A program made the position numbers and the translations under genes. DNA of 64,000 bases from the NCBI GenBank assembly GCA_045655245.1, contig JAZOOX010000014.1:7859-71858 (forward strand). The letters run 5' to 3'. Each line of letters starts with the position of its first letter. The stretch's first letter is position 1. Source of the DNA: RGIG8785 sp045655245 (lineage in GTDB: Bacteria > Bacillota > Clostridia > RGIG8785). Under the pieces are notes generated by a model. That model worked only from the letters and a program-made list of their open reading frames with translations. It was not told where the DNA came from and did no database searches. Positions 48,524 to 57,751 of the stretch are shown here, in pieces.

Positions 48524-48969
48524 CAGTTGCATTTACGGGACATCGACAATTAAAACACGCCACCTTTTGGGTCTATCTTAAATTGCTGCGCACCGTCAAA
48601 AAACTCATTGACGAGGGAGCGGATACCTTCCTGTGCGGCGGCGCGTTGGGCTTTGACACGTTGGCTGCCCGTGCTGTGCTCCATTATCGGAAACGTTGTC
48701 CCGTCAAACTTTGTATGGTGATTCCCTGCCAAAGGCAGGACCGCTACTACACCCCTGAACAAAAGGCGGAGTATGCGCAGATTCTGGCTGCAGCAGACGA
48801 GGTTAAGGTCTTGTCCGAAACCTATTACCGCGGTTGTATGCATGCCCGCAACCGCTTTATGGTCGAACAATGCACCCTGCTGGTCTCCTACTGTTACGAC
48901 AGTACGGGCGGCACGGCGTACACCACCGACCTTGCACTGAAAAAGCAAAAACCCGTCATCTCCTTGTAA
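48520..48969 (+). CDS. SLOG-family (YpsA/DUF1273-like) protein
   Basis: 149 aa. FTGHRQLKH at the start and FLCGGALGFDTLAARAVLHYR form a Rossmann-like nucleotide-binding SLOG fold; YTTDLALKKQKPVISL ends it. Bacillus YpsA is related and affects cell division. ATGA overlap with murG puts it in the wall operon, consistent with a division or nucleotide-sensing role. Function not established. Confidence 0.78.
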   Translation: MTVAFTGHRQLKHATFWVYLKLLRTVKKLIDEGADTFLCGGALGFDTLAARAVLHYRKRCPVKLCMVIPCQRQDRYYTPEQKAEYAQILAAADEVKVLSETYYRGCMHARNRFMVEQCTLLVSYCYDSTGGTAYTTDLALKKQKPVISL

Positions 48970-48985
48970 AATGACGGGTTTTTCT
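48948..48985 (+). terminator. Terminator of the dcw cluster
   Basis: AAAACCCGTCAT (48948-48959) and ATGACGGGTTTTT (48971-48983); the 5' arm is inside the SLOG coding sequence and the stop codon is in the loop. Confidence 0.85.
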
Positions 48986-48986
48986 C

Positions 48987-49015
48987 TTGTGTTTGGGAAA
49001 AACTTGTGATATAAT
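48987..49015 (+). promoter_or_regulatory. Promoter of bipA
   Basis: TTGTGT (48987-48992), 17-nt spacer, TATAAT (49010-49015). Confidence 0.75.
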
Positions 49016-49041
49016 ACACAGGTTGAAAGGAAGTATGAACT

Positions 49042-50865
49042 ATGATTGCAAAAGAACAGATTCGGAATATTGCCATTATTGCCCACGTTGACCACGGAAA
49101 AACTACTCTGGTGGATGCCATGCTCCGCCAAAGCGGTACCTTTCGTGACAACGAAAAGGTGGAAGAACGGGTGATGGACTCCAACGACTTAGAGCGGGAG
49201 CGCGGCATTACCATTCTGGCTAAAAATACCTCGTTGATGTACGGCGATATCAAAATCAACATCATTGACACTCCCGGTCACGCTGACTTTGGCGGCGAGG
49301 TGGAGCGGGGGCTTAAAATGGCTGACGGCGTACTGTTGTTGGTCGATGCTTTTGAGGGGTGTATGCCCCAGACCCGTTTTGTCTTGCAAAAAGCATTGGC
49401 TTTGGACTTAAAGCCCATTGTGGTGGTCAACAAGGTCGACCGTCCCAACGCTCGTCCTTACGATGTGGCGGACGAAGTGCTGGAACTCTTTTTGGATTTG
49501 GATGCCACCGAGGAGCAGATCAACTCCCCCGTGGTCTATTGTTCGGGCCGTGACGGCTGGGCGACTCTGGACCCCGGCACGCCCGGCACCGACCTGAAGG
49601 TGTTGCTTGAAATGATTACCCGGGAGATCCCTTCCCCCAAAGGCGAGGCGGAGGGTCCTTTCAGAATGTTGGTCTCCAACATCGACTATGATGGCTACAC
49701 AGGCCGCATCGCCGTGGGGAAGATCGACCGCGGATCGATCTCGGTCAACGAGACGGTAACCGTTGCTGTTACTGACGGCAAAGAGTACTCTGCTCGTGTG
49801 TCCAAGCTCTTTCAGTTTGAGGAGCTGGAGCGCAAGGCGGTTGAACGTGCAGGGGTTGGCGATGTGGTCGCCATCTCGGGCTTAGGCGATATCAATATCG
49901 GAGACACCGTATGCAACCCTGCGGCGGTAGAAGCCCTGCCTTTTGTCCAGATCGACGAGCCTGTTTTGTCTATGAATTTCAGCGTTAACGACAGTCCTTT
50001 TGCAGGGCGGGAAGGGGAGTATGTTACATCCCGTCATTTGCGGGACCGTCTTTTCCGTGAATTGGACTCCAACATTAGTTTAAAGGTGGAAGAGACCGAT
50101 TCTCCCGACGCCTTTATCGTATCGGGACGGGGGGAGCTTCATCTGTCGGTGTTAATTGAAAATATGCGTCGTCAGGGTTATGAGTTCCAGGTCTCCCGTC
50201 CGAAAGTTATTTTAAAAGAAATCGACGGTGTGGTTTGCGAACCGACCGAGTTGGCAACCATTGACGTGCCCGACGAATTCGTAGGTACCGTTATCGAGAG
50301 TATGGGCGAGCGTCAGGGGGAAATGCAGGACATGAGCCCCGCTTCCCAAGGGTATACCCGCCTGCTCTTTAAGGTTCCTGCCCGCGGGCTGATCGGTTAC
50401 CGCAGTGACCTGTTGACCAAGACCAAAGGAACGGGTATTATCAACCATATTTTTGACGGGTACGAGCCTGTCCGCGGCGAATCTATCCGCCGCTCCCGTG
50501 GTGCATTGGTGGCTTACGAGGCAGGGGAGGCAATGGCTTACGGACTCTTTAATGCACAGGATCGCGGCGACCTGTTTATCGGCGCAGGGGTCAGCGTTTA
50601 TGAAGGGATGATTGTGGGAGAAAACGCCCGTGCCGAGGACGTTTCGGTGAACGTCTGCAAGAAAAAGCACGTCACCAATATGCGTGCTGCCGGCTCGGAC
50701 GAGGCACTTCGTCTGTCACCACCCCGCATTTTGAGCTTGGAACAGTGCATCGAGTTTATTGGCGAGGACGAGTTACTGGAAGTAACTCCTGCCTCTCTGC
50801 GGTTAAGAAAGCGCATCTTAAACGCCGAGCTTCGTGCCAAGGCAATGAACCGTGCAAAAAAATAA
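49042..50865 (+). CDS. typA: Ribosome-associated GTPase BipA/TypA
   Basis: 607-aa translational GTPase. G1 AHVDHGKTT (about 15-23), RERGITI, DTPGHADFGGEVER, NKVDRP; then domains II, III, V and the C-terminal BipA domain (RSRGALVAYEAGEAMAYGL). It binds the 70S A-site and helps late 50S assembly. AAAGGAAG precedes ATG 49042. Confidence 0.94.
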   Translation: MIAKEQIRNIAIIAHVDHGKTTLVDAMLRQSGTFRDNEKVEERVMDSNDLERERGITILAKNTSLMYGDIKINIIDTPGHADFGGEVERGLKMADGVLLLVDAFEGCMPQTRFVLQKALALDLKPIVVVNKVDRPNARPYDVADEVLELFLDLDATEEQINSPVVYCSGRDGWATLDPGTPGTDLKVLLEMITREIPSPKGEAEGPFRMLVSNIDYDGYTGRIAVGKIDRGSISVNETVTVAVTDGKEYSARVSKLFQFEELERKAVERAGVGDVVAISGLGDINIGDTVCNPAAVEALPFVQIDEPVLSMNFSVNDSPFAGREGEYVTSRHLRDRLFRELDSNISLKVEETDSPDAFIVSGRGELHLSVLIENMRRQGYEFQVSRPKVILKEIDGVVCEPTELATIDVPDEFVGTVIESMGERQGEMQDMSPASQGYTRLLFKVPARGLIGYRSDLLTKTKGTGIINHIFDGYEPVRGESIRRSRGALVAYEAGEAMAYGLFNAQDRGDLFIGAGVSVYEGMIVGENARAEDVSVNVCKKKHVTNMRAAGSDEALRLSPPRILSLEQCIEFIGEDELLEVTPASLRLRKRILNAELRAKAMNRAKK

Positions 50866-50871
50866 GAATGG

Positions 50872-50901
50872 AAGGAAACCCCGAAAGAGGTTTCCTTTTT
50901 C
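50872..50901 (+). terminator. Terminator of bipA
   Basis: AAGGAAACC and GGTTTCCTT arms around CCGAAAGA, then T run. Confidence 0.85.
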
Positions 50902-50912
50902 TTTTAAAACTG

Positions 50913-50941
50913 TTGACATTACAGGGCATTTTCGTTACAAT
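50913..50941 (+). promoter_or_regulatory. Promoter of the GH35 gene
   Basis: TTGACA (50913-50918), 17-nt spacer, TACAAT (50936-50941). Confidence 0.85.
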
Positions 50942-50969
50942 GAAGGAGAATGAAAGAGGAGTGATGAAG

Positions 50970-52745
50970 ATGCTGACGATTCAAGGAAAACAATTCTTAT
51001 TAGACGGCGAGCCTATCCATATCTATTCGGGTGTTGTTCACTATTTCCGTCATCCGCGGGAGTACTGGCGGGACCGTCTGTTAAAACTGAAAGCAGCAGG
51101 GTTTAACTGTGTTGAGACCTATACCTGCTGGAGTATGCACGAGCCGAAAAAAGGAGAGTTCCATTTTGACGGCGATTTGGACATCGGAGCCTTTTTGGAT
51201 TTGGTGCAGGAACTGGGGTTGTGGGCGATTGTCCGCCCCGGTCCGTACATCTGTGCCGAAATCGATATGGGCGGTCTGCCCTCCTGGTTGCTTCAGGACC
51301 ATGAAATGCAGCTCCGTTGCATGTATCAACCTTATCTGGATGCGGTTACCGATTATTATCGCGAACTGTTTAAGTACTTAAAGCCCCGTCAGGACACCTA
51401 TGGCGGTCCCATTATCGCCATGCAGGTGGAAAACGAGTACGGTTCTTATGGAAACGACAAGGTTTATCTTGCCTGGATTCGGGATCTGATGTTGGATTGC
51501 GGAATGACCGTTCTGCCCTTTACCTCCGACGGTCCTTATGATGTTTGTCTGTCGGGCGGTGCTGTTGACGGCATCTATGCTTGTGGTAACTTCGGCGGTC
51601 ACGCCGATATGGCTTATGAGAGTATGGAAGAATTCCGACCCGATCAACCCTTTATGTGTATGGAGTTTTGGGGCGGCTGGTACCATCATATGCTCTATCC
51701 CCATGAAAAGCGTCCCCCTGCAGAAGTAGTGGATGAACTGTCCCGCATTATTGCCCACAACGGCAATTTTAATTACTGGGTCTTTGCAGGCGGCACCACC
51801 TTTGGTTTCTATGCAGGGGCTACCACCACCGACGGACGGATTTACGACGCCATCTGCACCACTTATGACGATGATGCGCTGTTGACCGAGTGGGGGGAAT
51901 ACACCGAAAAGTTCCACGCCGTACGGAAACTGCTCCACGACGCGCAGGGGAAGGAATTGGGCGAACTGCCCCCGTCTCCCCGTGTCACCGACTACGGCCG
52001 TATTCCGGTTACCAAAAAGGGCGGGGTACTGACCTCTCCCAAGGCGGTTAAGGGTACCTTTAAATCCCCTTGGCCGTTGACTTTTGAGGACTGTGGCCAG
52101 GACTACGGTCTGATGAACTACCGCACGGTTTTGACCGGCAACTACAGCCCCATCAAGGCTTGGAACTCGATTCCCAGTCTGGTGGCAAACGGCATCAACG
52201 ACCGTGCTCATATCTTTGTGAACGGCAAGTATCTGGTTACTTTCTACCGCAACGACGAACTGACCCACAGCGTTGAACTTCCCGAAGGATTGAAGAACGG
52301 GGATGTCATCGACGTTTTGGTGGAGGCGATGGGTCGTATCAACTACGGTCCCAACATGCGTGACCGCAAGGGTTTGGTCGGTCAGGTGATGATCGGTCAG
52401 CAGATTTTGCACCATTGGGAAATGACGTCTATTCCCCTGGACAACGTAGCGGACCTGGAATACAACGGGTTACCCGAGTACGGTCCCACCGTACTGTCGG
52501 CAACCTTGACCACCGATGACCCCACCGACACCTTTATCGATGTTACCAACTTGAAAAAGGGCGTGGTCTTTGTCAATGGGCATAACATCGGTCGATACTG
52601 GAGCATTTCTACCCAGCAGACCTTATACATTCCCGGTTGCTGGTTGAAGAAGGGCGACAACGAGATTGTTGCCGTAGACTTCGATGGTGCCGATGCGGAT
52701 GAACTGATTTTAACTGCCGAACACCGTCTTGAATGTTTGAAATAA
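50970..52745 (+). CDS. Glycoside hydrolase family 35 beta-galactosidase
   Basis: 591 aa. TIM barrel (about 1-320) with YSGVVHYFRHPREYW, the acid/base Glu in QVENEYGSYG (about 154) and the nucleophile Glu in CMEFWGGW (about 233); C-terminal jelly-roll domains with GVVFVNGHNIGRYW. No signal peptide, so cytoplasmic cleavage of imported beta-galactosides. Start ATG 50970 is 8 nt after AGAGGAG; ATG 50964 is too close. Single gene without a linked transporter. Confidence 0.9.
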   Translation: MLTIQGKQFLLDGEPIHIYSGVVHYFRHPREYWRDRLLKLKAAGFNCVETYTCWSMHEPKKGEFHFDGDLDIGAFLDLVQELGLWAIVRPGPYICAEIDMGGLPSWLLQDHEMQLRCMYQPYLDAVTDYYRELFKYLKPRQDTYGGPIIAMQVENEYGSYGNDKVYLAWIRDLMLDCGMTVLPFTSDGPYDVCLSGGAVDGIYACGNFGGHADMAYESMEEFRPDQPFMCMEFWGGWYHHMLYPHEKRPPAEVVDELSRIIAHNGNFNYWVFAGGTTFGFYAGATTTDGRIYDAICTTYDDDALLTEWGEYTEKFHAVRKLLHDAQGKELGELPPSPRVTDYGRIPVTKKGGVLTSPKAVKGTFKSPWPLTFEDCGQDYGLMNYRTVLTGNYSPIKAWNSIPSLVANGINDRAHIFVNGKYLVTFYRNDELTHSVELPEGLKNGDVIDVLVEAMGRINYGPNMRDRKGLVGQVMIGQQILHHWEMTSIPLDNVADLEYNGLPEYGPTVLSATLTTDDPTDTFIDVTNLKKGVVFVNGHNIGRYWSISTQQTLYIPGCWLKKGDNEIVAVDFDGADADELILTAEHRLECLK

Positions 52746-52756
52746 GAAAGTAGTTC

Positions 52757-52790
52757 CGAAAAGGACTTGGAGAAATCCAAGTCCTTTTTT
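52757..52790. repeat. AAGGACTTGG hairpin, copy 4
   Basis: CGAAAAGGACTTGG, loop AGAAAT, CCAAGTCCTTTTTT. Terminator of the GH35 gene, same orientation and flank as copy 2. Confidence 0.85.
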
Positions 52791-52806
52791 ATTTTTCCAA
52801 AAAGAT

Positions 52807-52842
52807 GACCAATAATGACCAAAAGAAGTGTGGTAGTATAAT
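52807..52842 (+). promoter_or_regulatory. Promoter of the phage-like operon with shared 19-bp element
   Basis: GACCAATAATGACCAAAAG (52807-52825) contains two TGACCAA units exactly 10 bp apart (counting the T at 52806). TGTGGTA follows after 3 nt and TATAAT is at 52837-52842, with ATGACC as a 16-nt-spaced -35. Same element and phase as at 33208. Confidence 0.7.
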
Positions 52843-52861
52843 TTCGAAAGGAGGAATACGG

Positions 52862-53044
52862 ATGGCAAAACGAAAACAGGCAAGTAGTGCCGTTGCCTTT
52901 TGGGAGCGATTGTTAAACGACCCGGAGGCAGATATCAAGGACCGCTTAAAGGCGTCGGAGTTCCTGGCAAAAGCCCACAAGACTTTTGCCGAAGAGCCGC
53001 TGACCGACCGTGAGCTGAACGTGACGATCCGTGTGGTTGAATAA
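52862..53044 (+). CDS. Small protein in the terminase small subunit position
   Basis: 60 aa, basic N-terminus MAKRKQASS then a helical stretch FWERLLNDPEADIKDRLKASEFLAKAH. The ASEFLAKAHKTF pattern is common in short terminase-small-subunit-like proteins of Firmicute phages. It is much shorter than typical TerS and shows no separate oligomerisation domain. GGAGGAA precedes ATG 52862. It overlaps the large subunit by 1 bp. Confidence 0.6.
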   Translation: MAKRKQASSAVAFWERLLNDPEADIKDRLKASEFLAKAHKTFAEEPLTDRELNVTIRVVE

Positions 53045-54411
53045 TGGATTTAAACCTTACCGTCACCCAAAAGCAAAAGTCCTTTCTGGATGCCACTGCT
53101 GACGAAGTGTTATACGGCGGGGCGGCAGGGGGCGGGAAGAGTTACGGACAGGTAGTGGATGCCTTGGTTTATGCCCTGCGCTACAAGGGCATCCGTCAGC
53201 TGGTGCTTCGCCGCACCTTTCCCGAACTGAAGCGGAGTTTGATTTTAACCTCTCTTGCCCTTTTTCCAAAAGGAGTCTGTCAGTACCAAAGCGCAAACCA
53301 TCGGTTTGTCTTTCAAAACGGCTCGGTCATCGAGTTTGGTTATTGTGACACGGAAGGGGATGTGACCCAGTACCAATCGGCGGAGTACGATGTTTTACGA
53401 TTTGACGAGCTGACCCACTTCACCGAGTTTCAGTACCGTTACTTAATCTCCCGTATTCGTGGCGTCAACGGCCATCCCAAACAGGTCAAGGCCACTACCA
53501 ATCCGGGGGGCATCGGGCACAGTTGGGTGAAAGAACGGTTTATCGGTCACGACGGGGAGTGGACGGCAGAGGATGGACGCACGCGAGTATTTATCCCTGC
53601 CACCGTGCGGGACAACTGTTTTTTAATGTCGTCAGACAGTGGCTACCTCGCCCGTCTGGAACAGTTGCCCGAGCAGGAAAAACGTGCCTTGCTTTACGGG
53701 GACTGGGACTTGTACGAGGGACAAGCCTTTGGGGAGTTTCGCAACAACCCCGACGGGTATCTCTCCCGCCGCGGCAGTCACGTCATCACCCCTTTCGAGA
53801 TTCCGGAACACTGGCGGCGATTCCGCAGTTTTGACTTCGGCTATGCCAAGCCTTTTGCGGTTCAATGGTGGGCGGTAGATGAGGACGGACGTGCTTATCT
53901 TTACCGACAACTGTACGGGTCCACGGGGAAACCCAACGAGGGGAGGCGGTGGACGGTCAGTCAAATCGGTCAGGCCATTGCCCGTATCGAAGCGGAAGAA
54001 GAACGGGGACGAAATATCACGGGGATTGCCGATCCCAGTATCTGGGACACCTCCCGTGGGGAGTCGGTTGCCGAGATGCTGGAGCGGGAGGGGGTTTACT
54101 TCGACCCCGGGGACAACGCCCGTCTGGCAGGGAAGATGCAGCTGCACTACCGACTTCAGTTTGATGAAGGGGGCTTGCCGATGCTTTATGTCTTTTCTAC
54201 CTGTCGGGACTTTATCCGCACATTGCCCGGGCTGATTTATGACCGACACCGCTCCGAGGACATCGACACCAACGGCGAAGACCACGACTATGATGCCTGC
54301 CGCTACTTTTTAATGGCAAATCCCATTGGAGCAAAACGTCCACAGCCCCGCGGGCATTTCGAGACCGACCCCCTCGACCGAAAAGTATGGGTCATTGATT
54401 TACCAAAGTAA
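53044..54411 (+). CDS. Phage terminase large subunit
   Basis: 455 aa. ATPase half: deviant Walker A GGAAGGGKSYG (about 26-36), Walker B VLRFDEL, coupling TTNPGG. Nuclease half: RNase H-like acidic residues in SFDFGYAKP, GIADPSIWD and DHDYDACRY. Full length, with no disrupted motif, so DNA packaging is likely functional. Confidence 0.9.
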   Translation: MDLNLTVTQKQKSFLDATADEVLYGGAAGGGKSYGQVVDALVYALRYKGIRQLVLRRTFPELKRSLILTSLALFPKGVCQYQSANHRFVFQNGSVIEFGYCDTEGDVTQYQSAEYDVLRFDELTHFTEFQYRYLISRIRGVNGHPKQVKATTNPGGIGHSWVKERFIGHDGEWTAEDGRTRVFIPATVRDNCFLMSSDSGYLARLEQLPEQEKRALLYGDWDLYEGQAFGEFRNNPDGYLSRRGSHVITPFEIPEHWRRFRSFDFGYAKPFAVQWWAVDEDGRAYLYRQLYGSTGKPNEGRRWTVSQIGQAIARIEAEEERGRNITGIADPSIWDTSRGESVAEMLEREGVYFDPGDNARLAGKMQLHYRLQFDEGGLPMLYVFSTCRDFIRTLPGLIYDRHRSEDIDTNGEDHDYDACRYFLMANPIGAKRPQPRGHFETDPLDRKVWVIDLPK

Positions 54412-54430
54412 TGAAGATAGGAGAAGAAAA

Positions 54431-55954
54431 ATGGAAGAATTTTTCAGAGAAGTGCAACGGGCGTTTAATACTTACGTTGCCGAAAAAGCCGCCATTGACA
54501 GTGAACTGGTAGATGGTGAGGAATGGTTTAATGATCGTTGTTTTGACGGCGGTCGGGAAGCGGATGGGAGTGTTCGCGGTGCAGGCGGATATGTGTATAA
54601 CATTGTTGCCAACAAGCATGCCGATGCCATGGACCAGATGCCCGCGCCCCTCTTTTTGCCCCGTGAGCAAGAGGACACGATTGCGGCTGAGGAAGCCTCG
54701 CAGGTGTTACCGGTAGTACTGGCACGATGCGGGTTTGAACGCACTTATTCCGACGGCTGGTGGAACAAGCTAAAGCATGGCACTGCCGCCTATGGAGTTT
54801 TTTGGGACAATGCTAAATCGGATATCTGCATTCGTGAGGTGGACCTGCTTAACATCTTTTGGGAACCTGCAGTAGAGGACATCCAGGACAGCCGATTTTT
54901 GTTTATCACTCGTGTGCTGAGCCGTCAGCAGATGGGGGAACTGTACCCCCAACTGTCGCCTGCCGACTATGCCGCTCCCATCAACCTGCGGAGCTACGAG
55001 CATCGCTTTGACCCCGAACGGGTTTTGGTGGTGGATTGCTACTACAAAGACCGCGGAGTACATCTTTTAAAGTTCTGCGGGGACAAAATCCTGTACCACT
55101 CTAAAGAGGACAAGCGGTTAAATCGCCGCGGCCTCTATCATCACGGACAGTATCCCATCGTCTTTGACCGCCTGATTGCCAAGCGGGGGACACCTCAGGG
55201 TGCAGGGTTTATCTCTCTTTCCCGCGGGGCGCAGGAGTACATTGATCGCCTGGACAGTTTGCTGCTTCAGAACGCCTTGGTGTCGGGACGGCAACGCTGG
55301 TTTATCAAAGACAACGGCGGCGTGAACGAACAGGAGTTTTTAAACTTTGAAAATGATTTGATTCATGTTGCGGGAAGTCTGGAAGAAACGCACATCCGTC
55401 CCTTCCAGGCAACGGCACTGCCCTCCTATGTGCAGTATTTGCGGGAACACAAGATTTCCGAATTGAAGGAGATTTGCGGCAACCGCGACTTCCAGCAGGG
55501 CGCTACCGCCCAGGGGGTTACTGCTTATTCTGCCATTGCCGCCTTACAGGAAGCGGGGAACAAGCTCAGTCGGGATATGATTGCCGAGAGCTATGATGCG
55601 TTCCGACAGATCATGCGGCTCTGCCTTTCTTTGGTGGTCCAGTTTTATGACGAGGCGCGGGTTTTCCGTGTAACGGGGGACCAATTCCTAAGCTTTTCTG
55701 CCAAGTCACTGGTACGGGACGGAAAGGAAGTGGAACTGGACATTGAAGTACAGGCACAGAAGCAGAACCCCGTTACCCGCGAAGGACAAAACCAATTGCT
55801 GATGGAACTCTATCGGCTGGGGGTATTCCGCCCCGAGAATGCAACGGCCGCTAAAGTACTGGTCTCCCAGATGGACTTTAACGGGCGTGAGGGTCTGCTT
55901 TCGGCGCTGATTCGTGCCGAGCAGGGCTACCGCAACGAGGAGGCACAGGCATGA
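54431..55954 (+). CDS. Portal protein
   Basis: 507 aa, in the portal position between terminase and scaffold. The composition (long helical C-terminal half with KISELKEICGNRDFQQGATAQGVTAYSAIAALQEAG) is typical of portals from short-tailed phages. ATG 54431 follows AGGAGAAG; the longer open frame from 54326 overlaps the terminase end and is not needed. Confidence 0.8.
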   Translation: MEEFFREVQRAFNTYVAEKAAIDSELVDGEEWFNDRCFDGGREADGSVRGAGGYVYNIVANKHADAMDQMPAPLFLPREQEDTIAAEEASQVLPVVLARCGFERTYSDGWWNKLKHGTAAYGVFWDNAKSDICIREVDLLNIFWEPAVEDIQDSRFLFITRVLSRQQMGELYPQLSPADYAAPINLRSYEHRFDPERVLVVDCYYKDRGVHLLKFCGDKILYHSKEDKRLNRRGLYHHGQYPIVFDRLIAKRGTPQGAGFISLSRGAQEYIDRLDSLLLQNALVSGRQRWFIKDNGGVNEQEFLNFENDLIHVAGSLEETHIRPFQATALPSYVQYLREHKISELKEICGNRDFQQGATAQGVTAYSAIAALQEAGNKLSRDMIAESYDAFRQIMRLCLSLVVQFYDEARVFRVTGDQFLSFSAKSLVRDGKEVELDIEVQAQKQNPVTREGQNQLLMELYRLGVFRPENATAAKVLVSQMDFNGREGLLSALIRAEQGYRNEEAQA

Positions 55955-56532
55955 GTGAACTTTCTTTGGGCGCAAGAACTGCGGAACCCGCCCACCCGCA
56001 AGACGGTGCAAATACCGAAAGTCCGTCCGCCGTCCGGACCCCGATTCTGGCGTTTTATTCCCAGGACGAAGTCGACCGTTTTATGGGAAAACGTTTGGGA
56101 GAGAGTCGGAAAATCAAAGAGGCGTACGAGCAACTTCAGCCGATGCTGGTACACCTGCGCAAAGAGTATGGCTGTGATAACGACCGGGATTTGGTCGGGC
56201 AGGTGTTAGGTCAGGCGGAAGCAGGCGGCTTACGCTATGGAATCGGCGCCACCACCCCTGCCGACTGGGCGGCGTTGTTACAGGAGCACCCCGATATTGA
56301 CCCTGTTGAGGTCACCGACGACCCGAAAGTCCGTCGGGCAATGCGAGCGGGGTTTAGCCTGTCCGAAGCTGTACGGATTGCCAAACTGTTAAACGACGGC
56401 GCTGCCCGCCCTGACGAAAACGGGGCGGCACGGCATCGCAGCAGGATTCGGCTGGATATTGAGCGGATGACCGACGCCCAGTTAAACGAAGTGGCACGTC
56501 GGGTCAGACGCGGAGAACTTGTTCAATTTTAG
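55951..56532 (+). CDS. Capsid scaffold-like protein
   Basis: 193 aa, charged, mostly helical, Pro/Ala-rich N-terminus and a basic C-terminal helix ending TDAQLNEVARRVRRGELVQF. That tail and the position before the capsid gene fit a scaffolding protein. Overlaps the portal gene by 4 bp. Confidence 0.65.
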   Translation: MSELSLGARTAEPAHPQDGANTESPSAVRTPILAFYSQDEVDRFMGKRLGESRKIKEAYEQLQPMLVHLRKEYGCDNDRDLVGQVLGQAEAGGLRYGIGATTPADWAALLQEHPDIDPVEVTDDPKVRRAMRAGFSLSEAVRIAKLLNDGAARPDENGAARHRSRIRLDIERMTDAQLNEVARRVRRGELVQF

Positions 56533-56545
56533 GAGGAATTAAGTT

Positions 56546-57703
56546 ATGAGTAATGTAAACGAAAACATTCAAAGCACCGCCACCTTAAGTGCGGAAAACA
56601 AAACCTATTACGACAAACGATTGATTCAGTTTGCCAAGCCCAATCTGGTCCACGACCAGTTCGGTCAAAAGCGACCTATCCCTAAAAATGGCGGCAAAAC
56701 CATTGAGTTCCGCAGTTTCTCGTCCCTGCCCAAGGCGTTGGTACCCCTGACCGAGGGCGTTACCCCCGATGGCGAAAGTCTGACCGTGGAGCAGATTTCT
56801 GCATCGGTCAACCAGTACGGCTCGTACGTTACCACCACCGATATGCTGAATATGACCGCCATTGACAACATTGTGGTTGAGACTTCCGAGGTCTTAGGTG
56901 ACCAGGCGGGAAGAACCTTGGATACTGTTGTTCGCGAATACTTAAACGCCGGTTCTTCGGTTCAGTATGCCGACGGCGAAAAGGATTCCCGTTCCCAGCT
57001 GACTGCCGCTGATACCCTGTCGGTGAAGGCGGTCCAGCGTGCCGTTGCAACCTTAAAAAAGAACAATGCCAAACCTTTTGCCGACGGGTCTTTTGTTGCC
57101 ATTGTCCATCCCGCCGTTGCTCATGACCTGATGCGCGACCCCGAATGGAAGGACGTTGCCAATTACAACCCTGCGGAATGGTATGCGGGTGAAATTGGCC
57201 GCATCGCAGGTGTTCGCTTTGTTGAAACCACCGAAGCCAAAATTTTCGAAGCGGAGGATCTGGCAGGATTTGATGACTTGACGATTACGGCAGTAGATGC
57301 CCAAAATCGCAAGGTTACCATCGCTGAAGAAGTGGATGCATCGGTCATCGGCCGTGAAATCGTCATTAACGGTCTGGACTACACGATCGCAGCTGTTGAC
57401 GGTTTTACCCTGACCTTGTCCGAGGTCCTGCCCGCATCGGTTGCCGCTAACGATAAGGTTTACCCCGCCGGCGGCACCTCGGACGGCAGTCCTGTTTATT
57501 CTACTTTGATTTTGGGTCGTGATGCTTATGGTGTTACCGAGATTACCGGCGGCGGTCTGGAAATGATTGTAAAGCCTTTGGGCTCCGGCGGTACGGGCGA
57601 CCCCTTAAACCAACGTTCCACCATGGGCTGGAAAGCAACCAAGGTGGCTAAAATTCTGACCGAAGAGTATATGATTCGCGTGGAGACTACTGCAGCATTA
57701 TAA
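56546..57703 (+). CDS. Major capsid protein, N4-gp56 family
   Basis: 385 aa. HK97-like fold of the N4-gp56 type: FAKPNLVHDQFGQKRPIPKN, VTPDGESLTVEQI, DQAGRTLDTVVREYLNAG, and FVAIVHPAVAHDLMRDPEWKD with GEIGRIAGVRFVETTEAK. An inserted beta-rich domain of about 70 residues (about 235-310, from GFDDLTITAVDAQNRKV) breaks the core before SPVYSTLILGRDAYG. GGAGGAA precedes ATG 56546. Confidence 0.88.
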   Translation: MSNVNENIQSTATLSAENKTYYDKRLIQFAKPNLVHDQFGQKRPIPKNGGKTIEFRSFSSLPKALVPLTEGVTPDGESLTVEQISASVNQYGSYVTTTDMLNMTAIDNIVVETSEVLGDQAGRTLDTVVREYLNAGSSVQYADGEKDSRSQLTAADTLSVKAVQRAVATLKKNNAKPFADGSFVAIVHPAVAHDLMRDPEWKDVANYNPAEWYAGEIGRIAGVRFVETTEAKIFEAEDLAGFDDLTITAVDAQNRKVTIAEEVDASVIGREIVINGLDYTIAAVDGFTLTLSEVLPASVAANDKVYPAGGTSDGSPVYSTLILGRDAYGVTEITGGGLEMIVKPLGSGGTGDPLNQRSTMGWKATKVAKILTEEYMIRVETTAAL

Positions 57704-57751
57704 GAAAGTGGGGGCGGGATACCGCCCCCTGGCACAAAAGGAGGAATTACA

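Noticed and set aside
51378..52415. 345-aa minus-strand reading frame opposite the GH35 gene
   Set aside because: Antisense shadow of a clear enzyme gene.
52790..52861. Phage attachment site
   Set aside because: No tRNA, integrase or matching repeat at the right edge is visible; the window ends at the operon terminator.
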